The notes under the pieces are model-generated. The model did no database searches, had not been told where the DNA came from, and saw only the letters and a program-made list of their open reading frames with translations. 31,494 bases of DNA, from the IMG/VR virus record IMGVR_UViG_3300008113_000828, positions 1-31,494 of that record. One strand, 5' to 3'. Numbering within the stretch: position 1 is the stretch's first letter; each line of letters begins with the position of its first letter. Source of the stretch: a virus. The translations under genes and the position numbers were made by a program. Positions 8,101 through 16,335 of this stretch are shown piece after piece.

Positions 8101-10227
8101 TTAATTGATGCTGTTAAGACAAACTACGAAAAGTTGTTGATTACTCAGGATGAAACTGGTCGTGCTATTAACGACAAGTGGATGAAGGCAGCAAACCAGA
8201 TTGATATTAATCAGTTTGCTGATTTAACAAAGGGTTTCCAGCCAACAGGTTATATTAATACCCGTGTTGAGTTTCCAGATTTTACAGATGTAGAGACAGC
8301 ATGGAAGCGTGCTGGTAACGGCATGATGGAACTAATGGACCGTCAGGTTAACGGTATCCTTCGTAGCCCTGTTGTTGGTGTTTCATACCTGCATCTTCGC
8401 AAAAAGTATGCTGGTCTTGAGCGTGAGTATGCAGATAACATTATTGCAAATGCTAAGCGTAATAATCCTGATAGTTATTCATTGCCATGGCAGGTGCAGC
8501 AACTAGAGCGCCGTGCTACCGAAATGGCAGAGAAGAAGTTCACTGAACTTGCTATGGATGAAGCAGCAGATACAGTATTAAAGTTTGCTGATAACCCAGG
8601 AATCCGCTCTAACTTTGCCGTATCTGTTCGCACAGTTGGTCGTTTCTATCGTGCAACTGAGGACTTTTATCGCCGTATTTACCGCCTCAAGGATGTATCA
8701 CCACAGGTTCTATACCGTATGCGCCTAGCGCATCTTGGCTTAAATGCTAGCGGTATGTTCTATGAGGACAGCGAAGGTGCTCCATACATCATGATGCCTA
8801 TGGATAACATTATCTTTAAGGCAACAGATACAACTATCCGTACCCTTACAGGCAATACAGATAGCGAATACAAGCAACCTTTGTTCAATGACTTTACTAT
8901 GAAGTTAACTTTGGCTAACCCTTCTTTCTCACCAGATGCAGGTTTGCCTACATTCTCTGGTCCTATTGCAGCATTAAGCGCTATTGGTATCCGCAATTTG
9001 CTAGGAACTGTTGATAGCCCTGCTATTCAAAAGGTTGGACAAGAGATTGACAACATGGCCCTTGGCCCAATTGGAGACAATATTGATATTGCTAGAGCGA
9101 TTATCCCGTCTTCTCTTCTCAAGATTTACCAAACCTTACCCGTCAACGAAAAGTCCCGACAGGAAGTAACAGCAGCACAGCAGGCAATTGCATACAATGC
9201 TGCTAATGGTAACTATCTAGAGCCTAATGCAACAGATGAAGAGAAGTATAAGTACCTAAAGAACATCCGTATTTCTGCACATAACGTGATGGTTATGCGT
9301 TCAGTACTGGGTCTTATCTCACCAGTTGCTCCAACTATGCAGGAGTCAAAGGGTGTTCCTTCTTACCTTCTAGATGTTGGTATCACAGGACTACGCAATG
9401 AGTTCTGGGATATCTATGAATCAATCTACAAGAAGTATGGGGATGATGTTCAAGACCCATACGAGCAGGCACTAGTTATCTTTACTGGTAAGTATCCAGG
9501 AAAGATTGCTTACACAGTAGCCCGTGATACTAAGCAGACTAAGGTTCTTATCTCTAAGACTAACGATATGAAGAACTGGTCTTTGGGTAACAAGAAGTTT
9601 ATTGATACCTATGGCGAAGCAGCCTACATCTTTGGCCCACATACTGGTGACTTTAATGCTGGTGTGTATAACTGGATGCAGTCATCTGGCTTGCTAGAAG
9701 ATAAGAAACTAGAGCAGTACTACGATGATGTTTTAGTTGCTGAAGATAAGCAAAAGTACTTTGATATTGCATCATGGGAAAAGGCTCAATTAGCAACAGA
9801 GACACGTATCTCTGAGCGTAAGTTCATTATTGATGCTTCAACTAATGCACGTAAGCAGTTGCTTGCTTCTAACCCACTACTGCTAGGTGCTATTACTGGT
9901 GGCGGTAATGAGATTGCTACAGAAGAGCGCATGCTACGTAGCCTAAAGCAGGTTGTTATAGACAACTCTGATGCAGTATCTACTGGAACAAAGATGAAGT
10001 TAAAGGTTGCTCTACAGGCAATGGAAGACTTTATTGCCCTTGCTAATGATGAAGAAGTAAGAGGGCTATACAACGCTTCACAGATTAAGCGTGATACACG
10101 CAATAGCGTTGAGGCACTGCTTGACCAATTGGGTAGCCAAGACTACGCAATTAAGGAAGCAACTAAGGCAATATTCAACTCAATCTTGAAGTACTATTCA
10201 AGAGACACTTATAGCGCGAGGGTATAA
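5149..10227 (+). CDS. Giant 1692-residue putative internal virion / ejection protein
   Basis: The largest gene in the window encodes an Ala- and Lys-rich, mostly helical protein without signal peptide. An early segment, DFIYQIAIDPLTWITGG (around residue 255-270), resembles a phrase I associate with large internal virion proteins of podoviruses. I see no Walker, zinc, lysozyme or protease motif that I can trust. AGGAAACTAA precedes the ATG. Its stop overlaps the next start (TAATG), and the four genes up to 13797 are chained in this way. Size and coupling fit proteins packed inside the head and ejected into the cell, like T7 gp14-16, but the position between portal and capsid is unusual for that group. 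A non-ejected core or inner-coat protein is an alternative. Confidence 0.6.
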   Translation: MRVLKPIVAEASPNLYSAATRANLLPEEQNQLEQMSWAVKKNKELTRMNSADARKAFEGLDPDAQEGLKFFFGDADYMQAPPDFGDRAIGALKFTAKTITSPLIAVFKVAGAYNRAINTPYLVSRQVAQGENIFSANVWSDAWNGTDVYDNGALKEATDRFGKANIYIAKGLLAGKRPGEILESYGELTPEIAKAFEEAFNEPEKFRQVLDATKYAQVSLGRDVARMLDTKPPKNGALAGDYIDGTTKNISGVIDFIYQIAIDPLTWITGGTSKAATRGTQLAEMVTNAAQSGNVGYGVARVFKDKGVIQLWDKQLGPAIEKLANAETVAERASIRRSIGKLAPGYNSDDAIVFLEKNKVFDAESAEKIFSDAENTYLLLSGRVDGITYRRNGIAVARNNRRLSDGFNNYLDSVFNKTVSKQSMEEFNAKGEEAFKILVKSGENSDKAFNPNITDLFKIEDDIKGLKRFALKAGRLAARNPAGQQILIGDEAVKTIDTVRLVARQVVNRDMADFIAQKFLQSSEDEQVVIVRNLYAAVMQRAGLAGDPNGEKLMHDILKRTLNERAGFTTTVKTEIDDAFSGVMSKNAVKFENETPLLAGSSAIQPSQLAGAIAPLPYEQIAIEANSIRSKKNLITAAMGTPNSKLAKDFVDFWSIFTLFPRLGVRSAIDEGFMYALTAPTRNLLDYAKGTGRKLNKSGIAYTASRSSQGPIAELLSKTFKKDPADLLGIEARNEIIESIAKREGVSIAEVSHLKINQEIADRASIFIRNLDPAERDYWTQAMVYHPDLLNSMAQSVAARTSLGGKLDQEIVAEQLNISKLTEALNIVGKEATGKRFQFGKYQEIEIDKLRAADDNFVTLAHYDNWYIRFATPRQHGKLELPGPYRVSPAVAFFANNGLETPDDLVRAVDGMMERLGMAKDNDFWKVSDQAQPALKKFLSYFGDTVYWRQKGLGDEDIARIYFERMLMDMRDNFHGGPRLYNKDLIDAVKTNYEKLLITQDETGRAINDKWMKAANQIDINQFADLTKGFQPTGYINTRVEFPDFTDVETAWKRAGNGMMELMDRQVNGILRSPVVGVSYLHLRKKYAGLEREYADNIIANAKRNNPDSYSLPWQVQQLERRATEMAEKKFTELAMDEAADTVLKFADNPGIRSNFAVSVRTVGRFYRATEDFYRRIYRLKDVSPQVLYRMRLAHLGLNASGMFYEDSEGAPYIMMPMDNIIFKATDTTIRTLTGNTDSEYKQPLFNDFTMKLTLANPSFSPDAGLPTFSGPIAALSAIGIRNLLGTVDSPAIQKVGQEIDNMALGPIGDNIDIARAIIPSSLLKIYQTLPVNEKSRQEVTAAQQAIAYNAANGNYLEPNATDEEKYKYLKNIRISAHNVMVMRSVLGLISPVAPTMQESKGVPSYLLDVGITGLRNEFWDIYESIYKKYGDDVQDPYEQALVIFTGKYPGKIAYTVARDTKQTKVLISKTNDMKNWSLGNKKFIDTYGEAAYIFGPHTGDFNAGVYNWMQSSGLLEDKKLEQYYDDVLVAEDKQKYFDIASWEKAQLATETRISERKFIIDASTNARKQLLASNPLLLGAITGGGNEIATEERMLRSLKQVVIDNSDAVSTGTKMKLKVALQAMEDFIALANDEEVRGLYNASQIKRDTRNSVEALLDQLGSQDYAIKEATKAIFNSILKYYSRDTYSARV

Positions 10228-11279
10228 TGGCAAAAATTACAATTCCTGCTCCACCAGAAGATATTCAAGAAGAGTGGACCCGCGCCCGTGTTGGTAACAA
10301 AAAGTTTGTATTTAATAAAAATACAGAAAAGTGGGAAATTGTTTCTCCTAAAGAAGTTAAAGGTTATCATATAACTTTTGCTTCTTGGGCTTCAGGTAAA
10401 AAGTCTTTTGATAGCAAAGAGCAGTTTATTAGTAGTAAAGTAGAAGACAAAACAGTTTCTAATGAAGCACAAGTTGAAAATCTTTTTGCTGGCGCTAGTA
10501 TATCTGTTGATGGTGGACAAACTGTAGTTCAAGTAATTGACCCAGAAAAGAATACGCCTTATCAAGCCTACCTTTACACAGAACCTGCCGTAAAGGAACG
10601 TCCAAAAATGACCAGCGCTCCTGGTCCATCAGAAATTAATGATTTAGGAAAGCCTTACTTTTTAGACCAAGGCTCTCAGTATGGACGTACCGATACAGTC
10701 CGTGATATGTATCTAAGCCAACTGCTAAAGCAGTATGGTAACGATAAGGCTAAGGTAGCGGCAAAGTTACGCAGTGCTGGATATCTAACTAAGTCTAAGG
10801 ATGTTACCTCAGAGGACATTCTTGTAGCCCTTGATAGAGCGGTATCTGCCTACACAGTAGAGCAGACAACAGCATATAAGTTTGAGGGTAAAAGGACTCT
10901 AGATACTTTAGATGAGTTCCTTTCCAAGAAAAAGGGTACTGGTGGCGGTACTACTAAGACCTTTAGAGATGCAACAGTCTTTGGTGAAACCCAGGCCCGT
11001 AAAGCGGTTAACGCTATGTACCAACAGTTGCAGGGTATTGATGCTACAGATGAACAGTTTGAGCAAATCTTTCCGCTTATTCAAAAAGCGCAAAGAAAAA
11101 ATCCAGATGTATCTACAACTACATACGATGCAGAAGGTCAAGCAGTAAATAGAGTAACAAAGACTGGTCTTGATACACAGCAGTTCTTATTTGAACAGTT
11201 ATCACAAACAGACGAAACAAAAGCAAATCAAGTACTTGGTTACTTTGATGTCTTTAAGAGAGTAATGGGAGTTCAGTAA
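10227..11279 (+). CDS. Putative virion protein, part of the giant-protein gene chain
   Basis: A 350-residue protein, start overlapping the giant gene's stop (TAATG). The N-terminal 110 residues have mixed strand character (NKKFVFNKNTEKWEIVS, VDGGQTVVQVIDP). The rest is charged and helical, with a Gly/Lys-rich hinge near residues 232-243 (SKKKGTGGGTTK). No enzyme motif was found. Shared operon position with the giant protein and two helical neighbours suggests an internal or head-tail-junction component. I do not recognise the family. Confidence 0.6.
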   Translation: MAKITIPAPPEDIQEEWTRARVGNKKFVFNKNTEKWEIVSPKEVKGYHITFASWASGKKSFDSKEQFISSKVEDKTVSNEAQVENLFAGASISVDGGQTVVQVIDPEKNTPYQAYLYTEPAVKERPKMTSAPGPSEINDLGKPYFLDQGSQYGRTDTVRDMYLSQLLKQYGNDKAKVAAKLRSAGYLTKSKDVTSEDILVALDRAVSAYTVEQTTAYKFEGKRTLDTLDEFLSKKKGTGGGTTKTFRDATVFGETQARKAVNAMYQQLQGIDATDEQFEQIFPLIQKAQRKNPDVSTTTYDAEGQAVNRVTKTGLDTQQFLFEQLSQTDETKANQVLGYFDVFKRVMGVQ

Positions 11280-12286
11280 TGGCAGATACAACTACAATTG
11301 CTGGTATTGCTGCTGCTTCTGGACAGACTTCAGCAGAACTTGCTAATCCAGGGTTTGCTGCAATCTTAAAGAAGGCTCAAGAAAAGTATGGTTACATTGA
11401 CACTATCTTTTCAACTGACGATGAATTAAGAGAGTTTTTAATCCGTGCTGTTAACAGTAACATGTCTGACCAGCAGTTTGAAAGCGAACTAACTAGCAAA
11501 AAGTGGTTTATCCAAAATGCTGACACAGTTAGAGCACGTGACTTCTTTCGCCGTCAGTATGAGAATCTAGTCAAAGGACTAGACCCGAATGACCCAGAGT
11601 ACGATAAGAAAATTAAGGCTGCTGCTGGAAATACAGACTATGCCCGTGGCCTACAGACTGCTAAAGATAACCTTGAGTATCAGTTAAACAATAAAGGTAT
11701 TTCTTATACAGCAGCAGAACTTAATACTTGGGCTAAAGATATTTATGACTCAGCCAATGAAAAGAACACTGCTTATATTTCTAAGTACCTTAATGCAAAG
11801 GTTAGTTATGGAACTGGCACCCCAAAGGGTGCAGTTGCTACTAATGTACAAGACTTAGATGACTATGCCAATGACTATGGTTTTCAGTTAGATAAAGACT
11901 TTACCAAGGCACAGGTATCTTCATGGATGCAACGCCTTGATAGAGGTGAAAGTCTTGACGCTATTAAGGCTGAAATTAAACAGGCTGCATTTGTTGGACA
12001 GACAGAACAAGTGCAAAATCTAATGAAGCAGGGTCTTTCTCTTCGTACAATTTATCAGCCATACGTTAATCGAATGAACTCTAAACTTCAAAAAACAAAT
12101 GCAACCATGGAAGACTCATGGATGCAACAAAATATGTTTGATGAAAAAGGAAACCTACGTCCAGTTTGGGATTTTGATAGAGCATTAATGCAACATCCAG
12201 ATTTTGCATTTACCGATGAGGCTATAGAAAAGTCAACAAGTACGGTTTTACGTATCTTGCAAGACTTTGGATTGCAGGGTAGATAA
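11279..12286 (+). CDS. Helical putative virion protein
   Basis: A 335-residue, almost wholly helical protein coupled to both neighbours through TAATG. Residues about 30-90 contain YGYIDTIFSTDDELREFLI followed by AVNSNMSDQQFESELTSKKW. I recall this kind of small repeat-like unit (ELR..L..A....F...L..T.W) from structural proteins of other actinophages. A similar helical theme occurs in the C-terminal half of the next protein, so the two may be distant relatives. There is no catalytic motif. An internal virion or ejection role is inferred from context only. Confidence 0.6.
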   Translation: MADTTTIAGIAAASGQTSAELANPGFAAILKKAQEKYGYIDTIFSTDDELREFLIRAVNSNMSDQQFESELTSKKWFIQNADTVRARDFFRRQYENLVKGLDPNDPEYDKKIKAAAGNTDYARGLQTAKDNLEYQLNNKGISYTAAELNTWAKDIYDSANEKNTAYISKYLNAKVSYGTGTPKGAVATNVQDLDDYANDYGFQLDKDFTKAQVSSWMQRLDRGESLDAIKAEIKQAAFVGQTEQVQNLMKQGLSLRTIYQPYVNRMNSKLQKTNATMEDSWMQQNMFDEKGNLRPVWDFDRALMQHPDFAFTDEAIEKSTSTVLRILQDFGLQGR

Positions 12287-13797
12287 TGGCTAGATTAGAT
12301 AGAATGATGGTAGATGGTGGTGGAATACCAGCATCATATATTCCTGAAGATTCAACAGCAAAAAATGCTGTGTCAAATGCTCCCGTAACTCAACCTGTTG
12401 AAACGGTAGACGCAAGAATTGCTCTTAGTAAACTGCAATCAGGTCGTCCTTTAACAGATGATGAAAAGCGTCAACTAGGTTTGCCAGTTGCTTCTACACC
12501 TGCTGTAATACCTACTGAAATAAAGTGGGTAAAAGCAAAAACTATTAATACAGCAAATGGTCCAGTAGATGTAGATGCAAATGGAGTTGCAGCAGATGGG
12601 TCAAGACCAGTTGCAGTAACTACACAAACTGGCAATAAAATCCCATCGGGATTTACACCAGGACCTTTTCCTAAAGAATTAGAACAATTTTTTGGTTCAT
12701 CTGAAGGTGTATTGGGTTATAGAATTGAAACTGTTACAGATAAAAATGGTAGAACATACAATCAATTATCTGTAGCAACTGGACCTAATTCATCTCAAAC
12801 ATATGGTGCATCTTTTGTAAAAGACGCTAATGGAAAATATGTAACATATTCTCCACAAGGTGGAAATAATAATAACAATGGTAATAATAATGCTTCTGAT
12901 AGCAATGCAGCAGCAACTAAGTATGCTGCAGATTTAGCAGCAGCATCAGAAGCAGCAGCAGTTAAGTCACAAAGACTATCTGCTTGGGCTGTTTTAAAAG
13001 CAGAGTTTGACAAGTATGGTCTAGGTACATTGGCTGATGCTGTTAAAGAAATGATTATTAATGGTACTCCATCAGCGCAAGCAACTATGATTTTACGTGA
13101 ACGTCCAGAGTATAAGGCCCGCTTTGCTGGCAATGAAGCCCGTAGAACTGCTGGGCTAAATGTCTACGATGAAGGTACATACTTAGATTTAGAAAATACA
13201 ATGGCTGAAATCTTTACAGCCTATGGTCAAAAGGCTCTTATGGGTACTACCCGCGAACAACAGCAGGCTACCTTTGCCAAGTTTATTGGCAACACTATTG
13301 CACCAACTGAGTTAAAGCGCAGAATGGATATTGCTTCTACTCTTTCTAAGTCAGATAATAATACTATTAAAGCAATTAAAGAACTTTATCCTATGATTAA
13401 CGATAGTGATATTTTCTCATACTTCTTGAATCCAACAGAAACTTTGCCTAAGTTAGAAACTAAGGCTCAGGCTGCATCAATTGGTGGAGCATTCTTAGCG
13501 CAAGGACTCAAGATTAATTCAGCATCAATGGAAGAGTATGCAGCCCTTGGTATTAGCCGAGAACAAGCACAACTTGGTGCTGCTCAAATTGCTAGCGTTC
13601 TTCCACGTGCTGCTCAGTTACGTGCTTACGAGAATGGCACATATACACAACAACAGGCTGAAGATGTTTACTTACGTCAGTCAGCAACTGCTAAAAAGGA
13701 ACTTGAAGACCTTGCTAAGTTAGAGACTGGCCGCATGAGCGGTGCATCTGGAACTAGCAAAGTATCTCTTAAGTCAGCAAGCAGAAACATAATCTAA
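12286..13797 (+). CDS. Putative virion protein with Asn-rich linker
   Basis: A 503-residue protein and the last of the chain of four coupled genes. The N-terminal 200 residues are extended and rich in Thr, Pro and Val, ending in a run of Asn and Gly (NNNNNGNN) and an Ala-rich helix. The C-terminal 290 residues are helical (WAVLKAEFDKYGLGTLADAV, IAPTELKRRMDIASTL). The Asn run looks like a flexible linker between two domains. The basic tail (VSLKSASRNII) could contact DNA. The function is unknown. The next gene lies beyond a structured 118-base gap, so this protein ends the translational chain. Confidence 0.6.
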   Translation: MARLDRMMVDGGGIPASYIPEDSTAKNAVSNAPVTQPVETVDARIALSKLQSGRPLTDDEKRQLGLPVASTPAVIPTEIKWVKAKTINTANGPVDVDANGVAADGSRPVAVTTQTGNKIPSGFTPGPFPKELEQFFGSSEGVLGYRIETVTDKNGRTYNQLSVATGPNSSQTYGASFVKDANGKYVTYSPQGGNNNNNGNNNASDSNAAATKYAADLAAASEAAAVKSQRLSAWAVLKAEFDKYGLGTLADAVKEMIINGTPSAQATMILRERPEYKARFAGNEARRTAGLNVYDEGTYLDLENTMAEIFTAYGQKALMGTTREQQQATFAKFIGNTIAPTELKRRMDIASTLSKSDNNTIKAIKELYPMINDSDIFSYFLNPTETLPKLETKAQAASIGGAFLAQGLKINSASMEEYAALGISREQAQLGAAQIASVLPRAAQLRAYENGTYTQQQAEDVYLRQSATAKKELEDLAKLETGRMSGASGTSKVSLKSASRNII

Positions 13798-13802
13798 TTC
13801 CT

Positions 13803-13882
13803 GACACGGACCTATCGGCCCCGTGCAGTGTATAAGACCGATAGTAGGAGCCAGCCAGTTTCCCCGAACTGAACTGTGGCCT
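13803..13882 (+). promoter_or_regulatory. Structured leader ahead of scaffold and capsid genes (possible H-type pseudoknot)
   Basis: CACGG (13805-13809) pairs with CCGTG (13821-13825). The loop of that stem contains CTATCGG (13812-13818), which is perfectly complementary to CCGATAG (13838-13844) downstream. This is the geometry of an H-type pseudoknot with stems of 5 and 7 bp, a 2-base loop and a 12-base loop. A further hairpin follows: CAGTT (13856-13860) with AACTG (13867-13871) around TCCCCG, possibly closed by GCCA (13850-13853) with TGGC (13877-13880). It is the only long gap in the head region and lies just before the most highly expressed genes. RNA processing or translational control is plausible. 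A pause or terminator element is an alternative. Confidence 0.5.
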
Positions 13883-13915
13883 GCGAACTAACAACGAATA
13901 GAAGGGTGGGTTGCT

Positions 13916-14389
13916 ATGAGCAACAACTACTGGGATGACGAAGACGATGAACTAGATACCGACCAGAACCTTGGTGGCGATGACTTAGTAAAAAAGTTAC
14001 GCAAAGCCAAGCGAGCAGATGAGAAGCGTATCAAGGAACTTACTGAGCAACTTGAGGGTTTAACCAAGGTGCAGCGTGAGCGTACAGTCAAAGAAGTCCT
14101 AGAACAAAAGGGAGTCAATCCTAAAGCAGCACGTATTATCCTAAAAGACTTAGATGATGTTAACGAGGAGACAGTTATGAACTGGCTCGATGATAACGGA
14201 GACTTGTTTGGATATACACGTGATGAACAAGAACAGCGTATTACTGAGGTAGACCGTGCGACATTACGTCAGCAGGACATTATTACTCAGAACGCTGGGA
14301 CTCCATCACGGGCAGAAGATTTAGAAGCACGTTTAGGCGGAGAGTTTAACTCTCAAGAAGAACTTATTGCTTTCCTTCGCTCGCAATAA
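13916..14389 (+). CDS. Scaffolding protein
   Basis: A 157-residue, highly charged protein directly before the major capsid gene, the usual place for a scaffold. The N-terminus is very acidic (DDEDDELDTDQN). Residues about 24-60 form a probable coiled coil (LVKKLRKAKRADEKRIKEL). Helical segments with acid patches follow, ending in FNSQEELIAFLRSQ. Scaffolds guide capsid assembly and are then expelled or degraded, which would give the Ntn-hydrolase at 3889 a natural substrate. GAAGGGTGGG precedes the ATG. The identity is based on position, charge and coiled-coil prediction. Confidence 0.75.
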   Translation: MSNNYWDDEDDELDTDQNLGGDDLVKKLRKAKRADEKRIKELTEQLEGLTKVQRERTVKEVLEQKGVNPKAARIILKDLDDVNEETVMNWLDDNGDLFGYTRDEQEQRITEVDRATLRQQDIITQNAGTPSRAEDLEARLGGEFNSQEELIAFLRSQ

Positions 14390-14402
14390 TTTTCCGCTCC
14401 TA

Positions 14403-14418
14403 GTCACTTGGAGGTGAC
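14403..14418 (+). promoter_or_regulatory. Hairpin presenting the capsid-gene Shine-Dalgarno
   Basis: GTCAC (14403-14407) and GTGAC (14414-14418) form a 5-bp stem. The ribosome binding site GGAGG (14410-14414) lies in its loop and first stem base, six to nine bases before the ATG at 14424. Such a loop could display the site for strong initiation or modulate access. The stem is short, so chance is possible. Confidence 0.35.
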
Positions 14419-14423
14419 AACTC

Positions 14424-15377
14424 ATGGCTAATGCCTATACATCAACAGGTTCCTCTACTCTTGGAGGTACAGTAGGTGCTGCAGGTCTAGTACAGAAGGC
14501 GTATGACCGTCTACTAGAGTTCGCTCTCCGCTCAGAACCCCTAATTCGTTCTGTCGCAGATAAGCGTCCTGCTAAGCAAGCAATCCCAGGTTCAACAGTA
14601 GTTCTACAGAAGTACGTTGACCTTTCAGCGGCAACAACCGCATTGACAGAAGATGCTGACCCAGATTCAGTAGCACTGTCAACACCAACATCAGTTACTA
14701 TCACTCTTAACGAGTATGGTAACTCAGTACTTGTTACACGCGCTTTGGAACTCTTCAGCCTTGCTGATGTAGACCCAGCAATTGCTAACATTATTGCATT
14801 TAACCTTGCAGATTCTATTGACTCAGTAGCAATGACAACATTGCGTGGCGGTTCAAACGTAATCTACGCAGGTGCAACAGCAACTTCAACAGCAACAATC
14901 ACAGCAGCAGCAACACTATCTTCAGCAAACATCCGCAAGGCTGTTGCTAAGTTGCGTGCTGGTAAGGCAGTTGCTCGTAAGGGTTCACTATACTGGTGTG
15001 GTATCCACCCAGAAGTTTCACACGACCTACGTGCTGAGACAGGTTCAGCAGGATGGCTTCTTCCAAATCAGTACGGTTCTTCACAGGACCGCATCTGGTC
15101 TGGTGAGATTGGAACATACGAAGGTGCATACTTCGTAGAGTCATCTCGTCTATACAACGCTACAGACGGAGCATCATCTGCTCGTAACTACCGCACAATC
15201 ATTGCTGGACAACAGGCAATGGCTGAAGCAGTGGCAGAAGAGCCACACGTAGTAATCGGACCAGTAGTTGACAAGTTAATGCGTCATCGCCCAATGGGTT
15301 GGTACGGCGTACTTGGCTTTGCTCGCTACCGCGAAGAGGCACTATACCGAATCGAATCAGGTTCATCAATCGCTTAG
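14424..15377 (+). CDS. Major capsid protein, N4-gp56-like family
   Basis: A 317-residue shell protein. The order of signature segments fits the N4-gp56/HK97-fold group: an early helix (AYDRLLEFALRSEPLIRSVA), a strand pair with a Thr-rich turn (PGSTVVLQKYVDLSAATTAL), TEDADPDS, then TVTITLNEYGNSVLVTR-like strands (residues about 85-105), and ADSIDSVAMTTLRGGSNVIY. The C-terminus carries DKLMRHRPMGWYGVLGFARY. It follows the scaffold with its own strong ribosome site and should be the most abundant late protein. No separate decoration protein is obvious nearby. Confidence 0.85.
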   Translation: MANAYTSTGSSTLGGTVGAAGLVQKAYDRLLEFALRSEPLIRSVADKRPAKQAIPGSTVVLQKYVDLSAATTALTEDADPDSVALSTPTSVTITLNEYGNSVLVTRALELFSLADVDPAIANIIAFNLADSIDSVAMTTLRGGSNVIYAGATATSTATITAAATLSSANIRKAVAKLRAGKAVARKGSLYWCGIHPEVSHDLRAETGSAGWLLPNQYGSSQDRIWSGEIGTYEGAYFVESSRLYNATDGASSARNYRTIIAGQQAMAEAVAEEPHVVIGPVVDKLMRHRPMGWYGVLGFARYREEALYRIESGSSIA

Positions 15378-15414
15378 TTGATTTGTCCGTGAAGGACCAG
15401 CAGGTAGACATCGT

Positions 15415-15624
15415 TTGTTTCATTTCTATAAATTAGATAAAGGAATAACGGTTGTTAAAAGCGGCGGGACATACTCAACTACACGGTATTTATTAGATGA
15501 CCAATTAGATGACTATCAAGAAATCTACCTTGGCGGAAGAAACCATATTGTTTCTGAAGCAACTAAAGCCGCTTTAATTGCAGGTGGCATTGGTGTAACA
15601 GAGGCTAACTTTACAGCAATATGA
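15415..15624 (+). CDS. Small head or connector-region protein
   Basis: The open frame runs from 15382, and the only usable start seen is TTG at 15415, with a weak CAGGTAG upstream, so the start is uncertain. The product has 69 residues: a beta-rich half (HFYKLDKGITVVKSGGTYST) and a small C-terminal part (IYLGGRNHIVSEATKAALIA) resembling small structural domains found after capsid genes in actinophages. The next gene overlaps by ATGA. The role may be head completion, but this is only from position. Confidence 0.5.
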   Translation: MFHFYKLDKGITVVKSGGTYSTTRYLLDDQLDDYQEIYLGGRNHIVSEATKAALIAGGIGVTEANFTAI

Positions 15625-15935
15625 GTTTACATAGAAAGCAAACGCATCCAGAGTATGTTGAAGGATGTTTTGGTTGCAAGGTTCTAACCCTTGAACTAGG
15701 GGTTGGAGACGCAGCAAGAGACATTCCAGATAAGAAATGGAATGCAGAACTACAAGCATATCGAGATGCTAGAGCACAAGGCATACAGCCTTCTGGCACA
15801 AGAATGCAAGATATAGAAGCAGCACACACTGCATCAGAAACTTTAGGCAAGGCATACGATGCAGATACTATGCCTAAAGCAAAAGACATCAATAAAAAAA
15901 CCGCTGAAGTAATGAAAGAGATAGGACAAATATAA
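15621..15935 (+). CDS. Hypothetical protein with N-terminal His/Cys motif
   Basis: A 104-residue protein coupled upstream by ATGA and downstream by TAATG. The N-terminus, SLHRKQTHPEYVEGCFGCK, holds two His and a CxxC pair that could bind zinc. The rest is helical and polar (KKWNAELQAYRDARAQGIQP, then EAAHTASETLGKAYDAD). I recall similar proteins in other actinophage late regions but know of no defined function. A minor virion or DNA-contacting role is possible given that it leads into six basic proteins. Confidence 0.65.
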   Translation: MSLHRKQTHPEYVEGCFGCKVLTLELGVGDAARDIPDKKWNAELQAYRDARAQGIQPSGTRMQDIEAAHTASETLGKAYDADTMPKAKDINKKTAEVMKEIGQI

Positions 15936-16111
15936 TGCCAAAAGTAGGAAACAAGAAGTTCCCTTACACACCAGCAGGAAAGAAAGCCGCTAAGGCATAC
16001 GCCGCTGGCGAAAAGATGGAGTCCAAGTCTGAAAAGATGATGGAAATGAAAAAGGGTATGAAGAAGACTGCAAAGAAGGCTGCTATGAAGAAGATGGGCA
16101 AGAAGAAGTAG
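15935..16111 (+). CDS. Very lysine-rich small protein (58 residues)
   Basis: This gene, too short for a simple length filter, starts at the ATG overlapping the previous stop (TAATG) and ends TAG. The protein reads MPKVGNKKFPYTPAGKKAAK and onward; 20 of its 58 residues are Lys and 8 are Met. The opening PKVGNKKFPYTPAGKKAA is a pattern I associate with tiny proteins in short-tailed phages. The remainder alternates Lys and Ala/Met like a histone H1 tail. Binding and charge neutralisation of packaged DNA is the natural guess. It is the first of six consecutive small basic genes. Confidence 0.75.
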   Translation: MPKVGNKKFPYTPAGKKAAKAYAAGEKMESKSEKMMEMKKGMKKTAKKAAMKKMGKKK

Positions 16112-16113
16112 TC

Positions 16114-16335
16114 ATGGCTAAAAGCAAAAACTACCTTGAGAATCTTGCTAGCGAGATTAATCAAGCCTATCAAGCATGGCGTGCAGCAGATAATGCTTCT
16201 GCAGATGTACGTCCAGGAGCAGACGCACGTGCTATTGCTGCTAATAAAAAAGCAAGAGCAGAGCAAGGTCAGGCTTTTGGTGCGTTCTTTATGGGAGCAC
16301 GCTATGACTCTAAAGGAAAGCGAATCAAGGGATGA
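16114..16335 (+). CDS. Small basic helical protein
   Basis: A 73-residue protein starting two bases after the previous stop. It is helical and Ala-rich (YLENLASEINQAYQAWRAAD, ARAIAANKKARAEQGQAFGA) with a basic tail (YDSKGKRIKG). It is less extreme in charge than its neighbours, and may form a helical hairpin. The next gene overlaps by ATGA. The function is unknown; co-occurrence with Lys-rich proteins suggests a shared virion or nucleoid role. Confidence 0.65.
   Translation: MAKSKNYLENLASEINQAYQAWRAADNASADVRPGADARAIAANKKARAEQGQAFGAFFMGARYDSKGKRIKG

Noticed and set aside
9786-10103. 105-residue antisense open frame inside the giant gene
   Set aside because: It lies opposite a strongly supported coding frame, and the product shows no recognisable domain.
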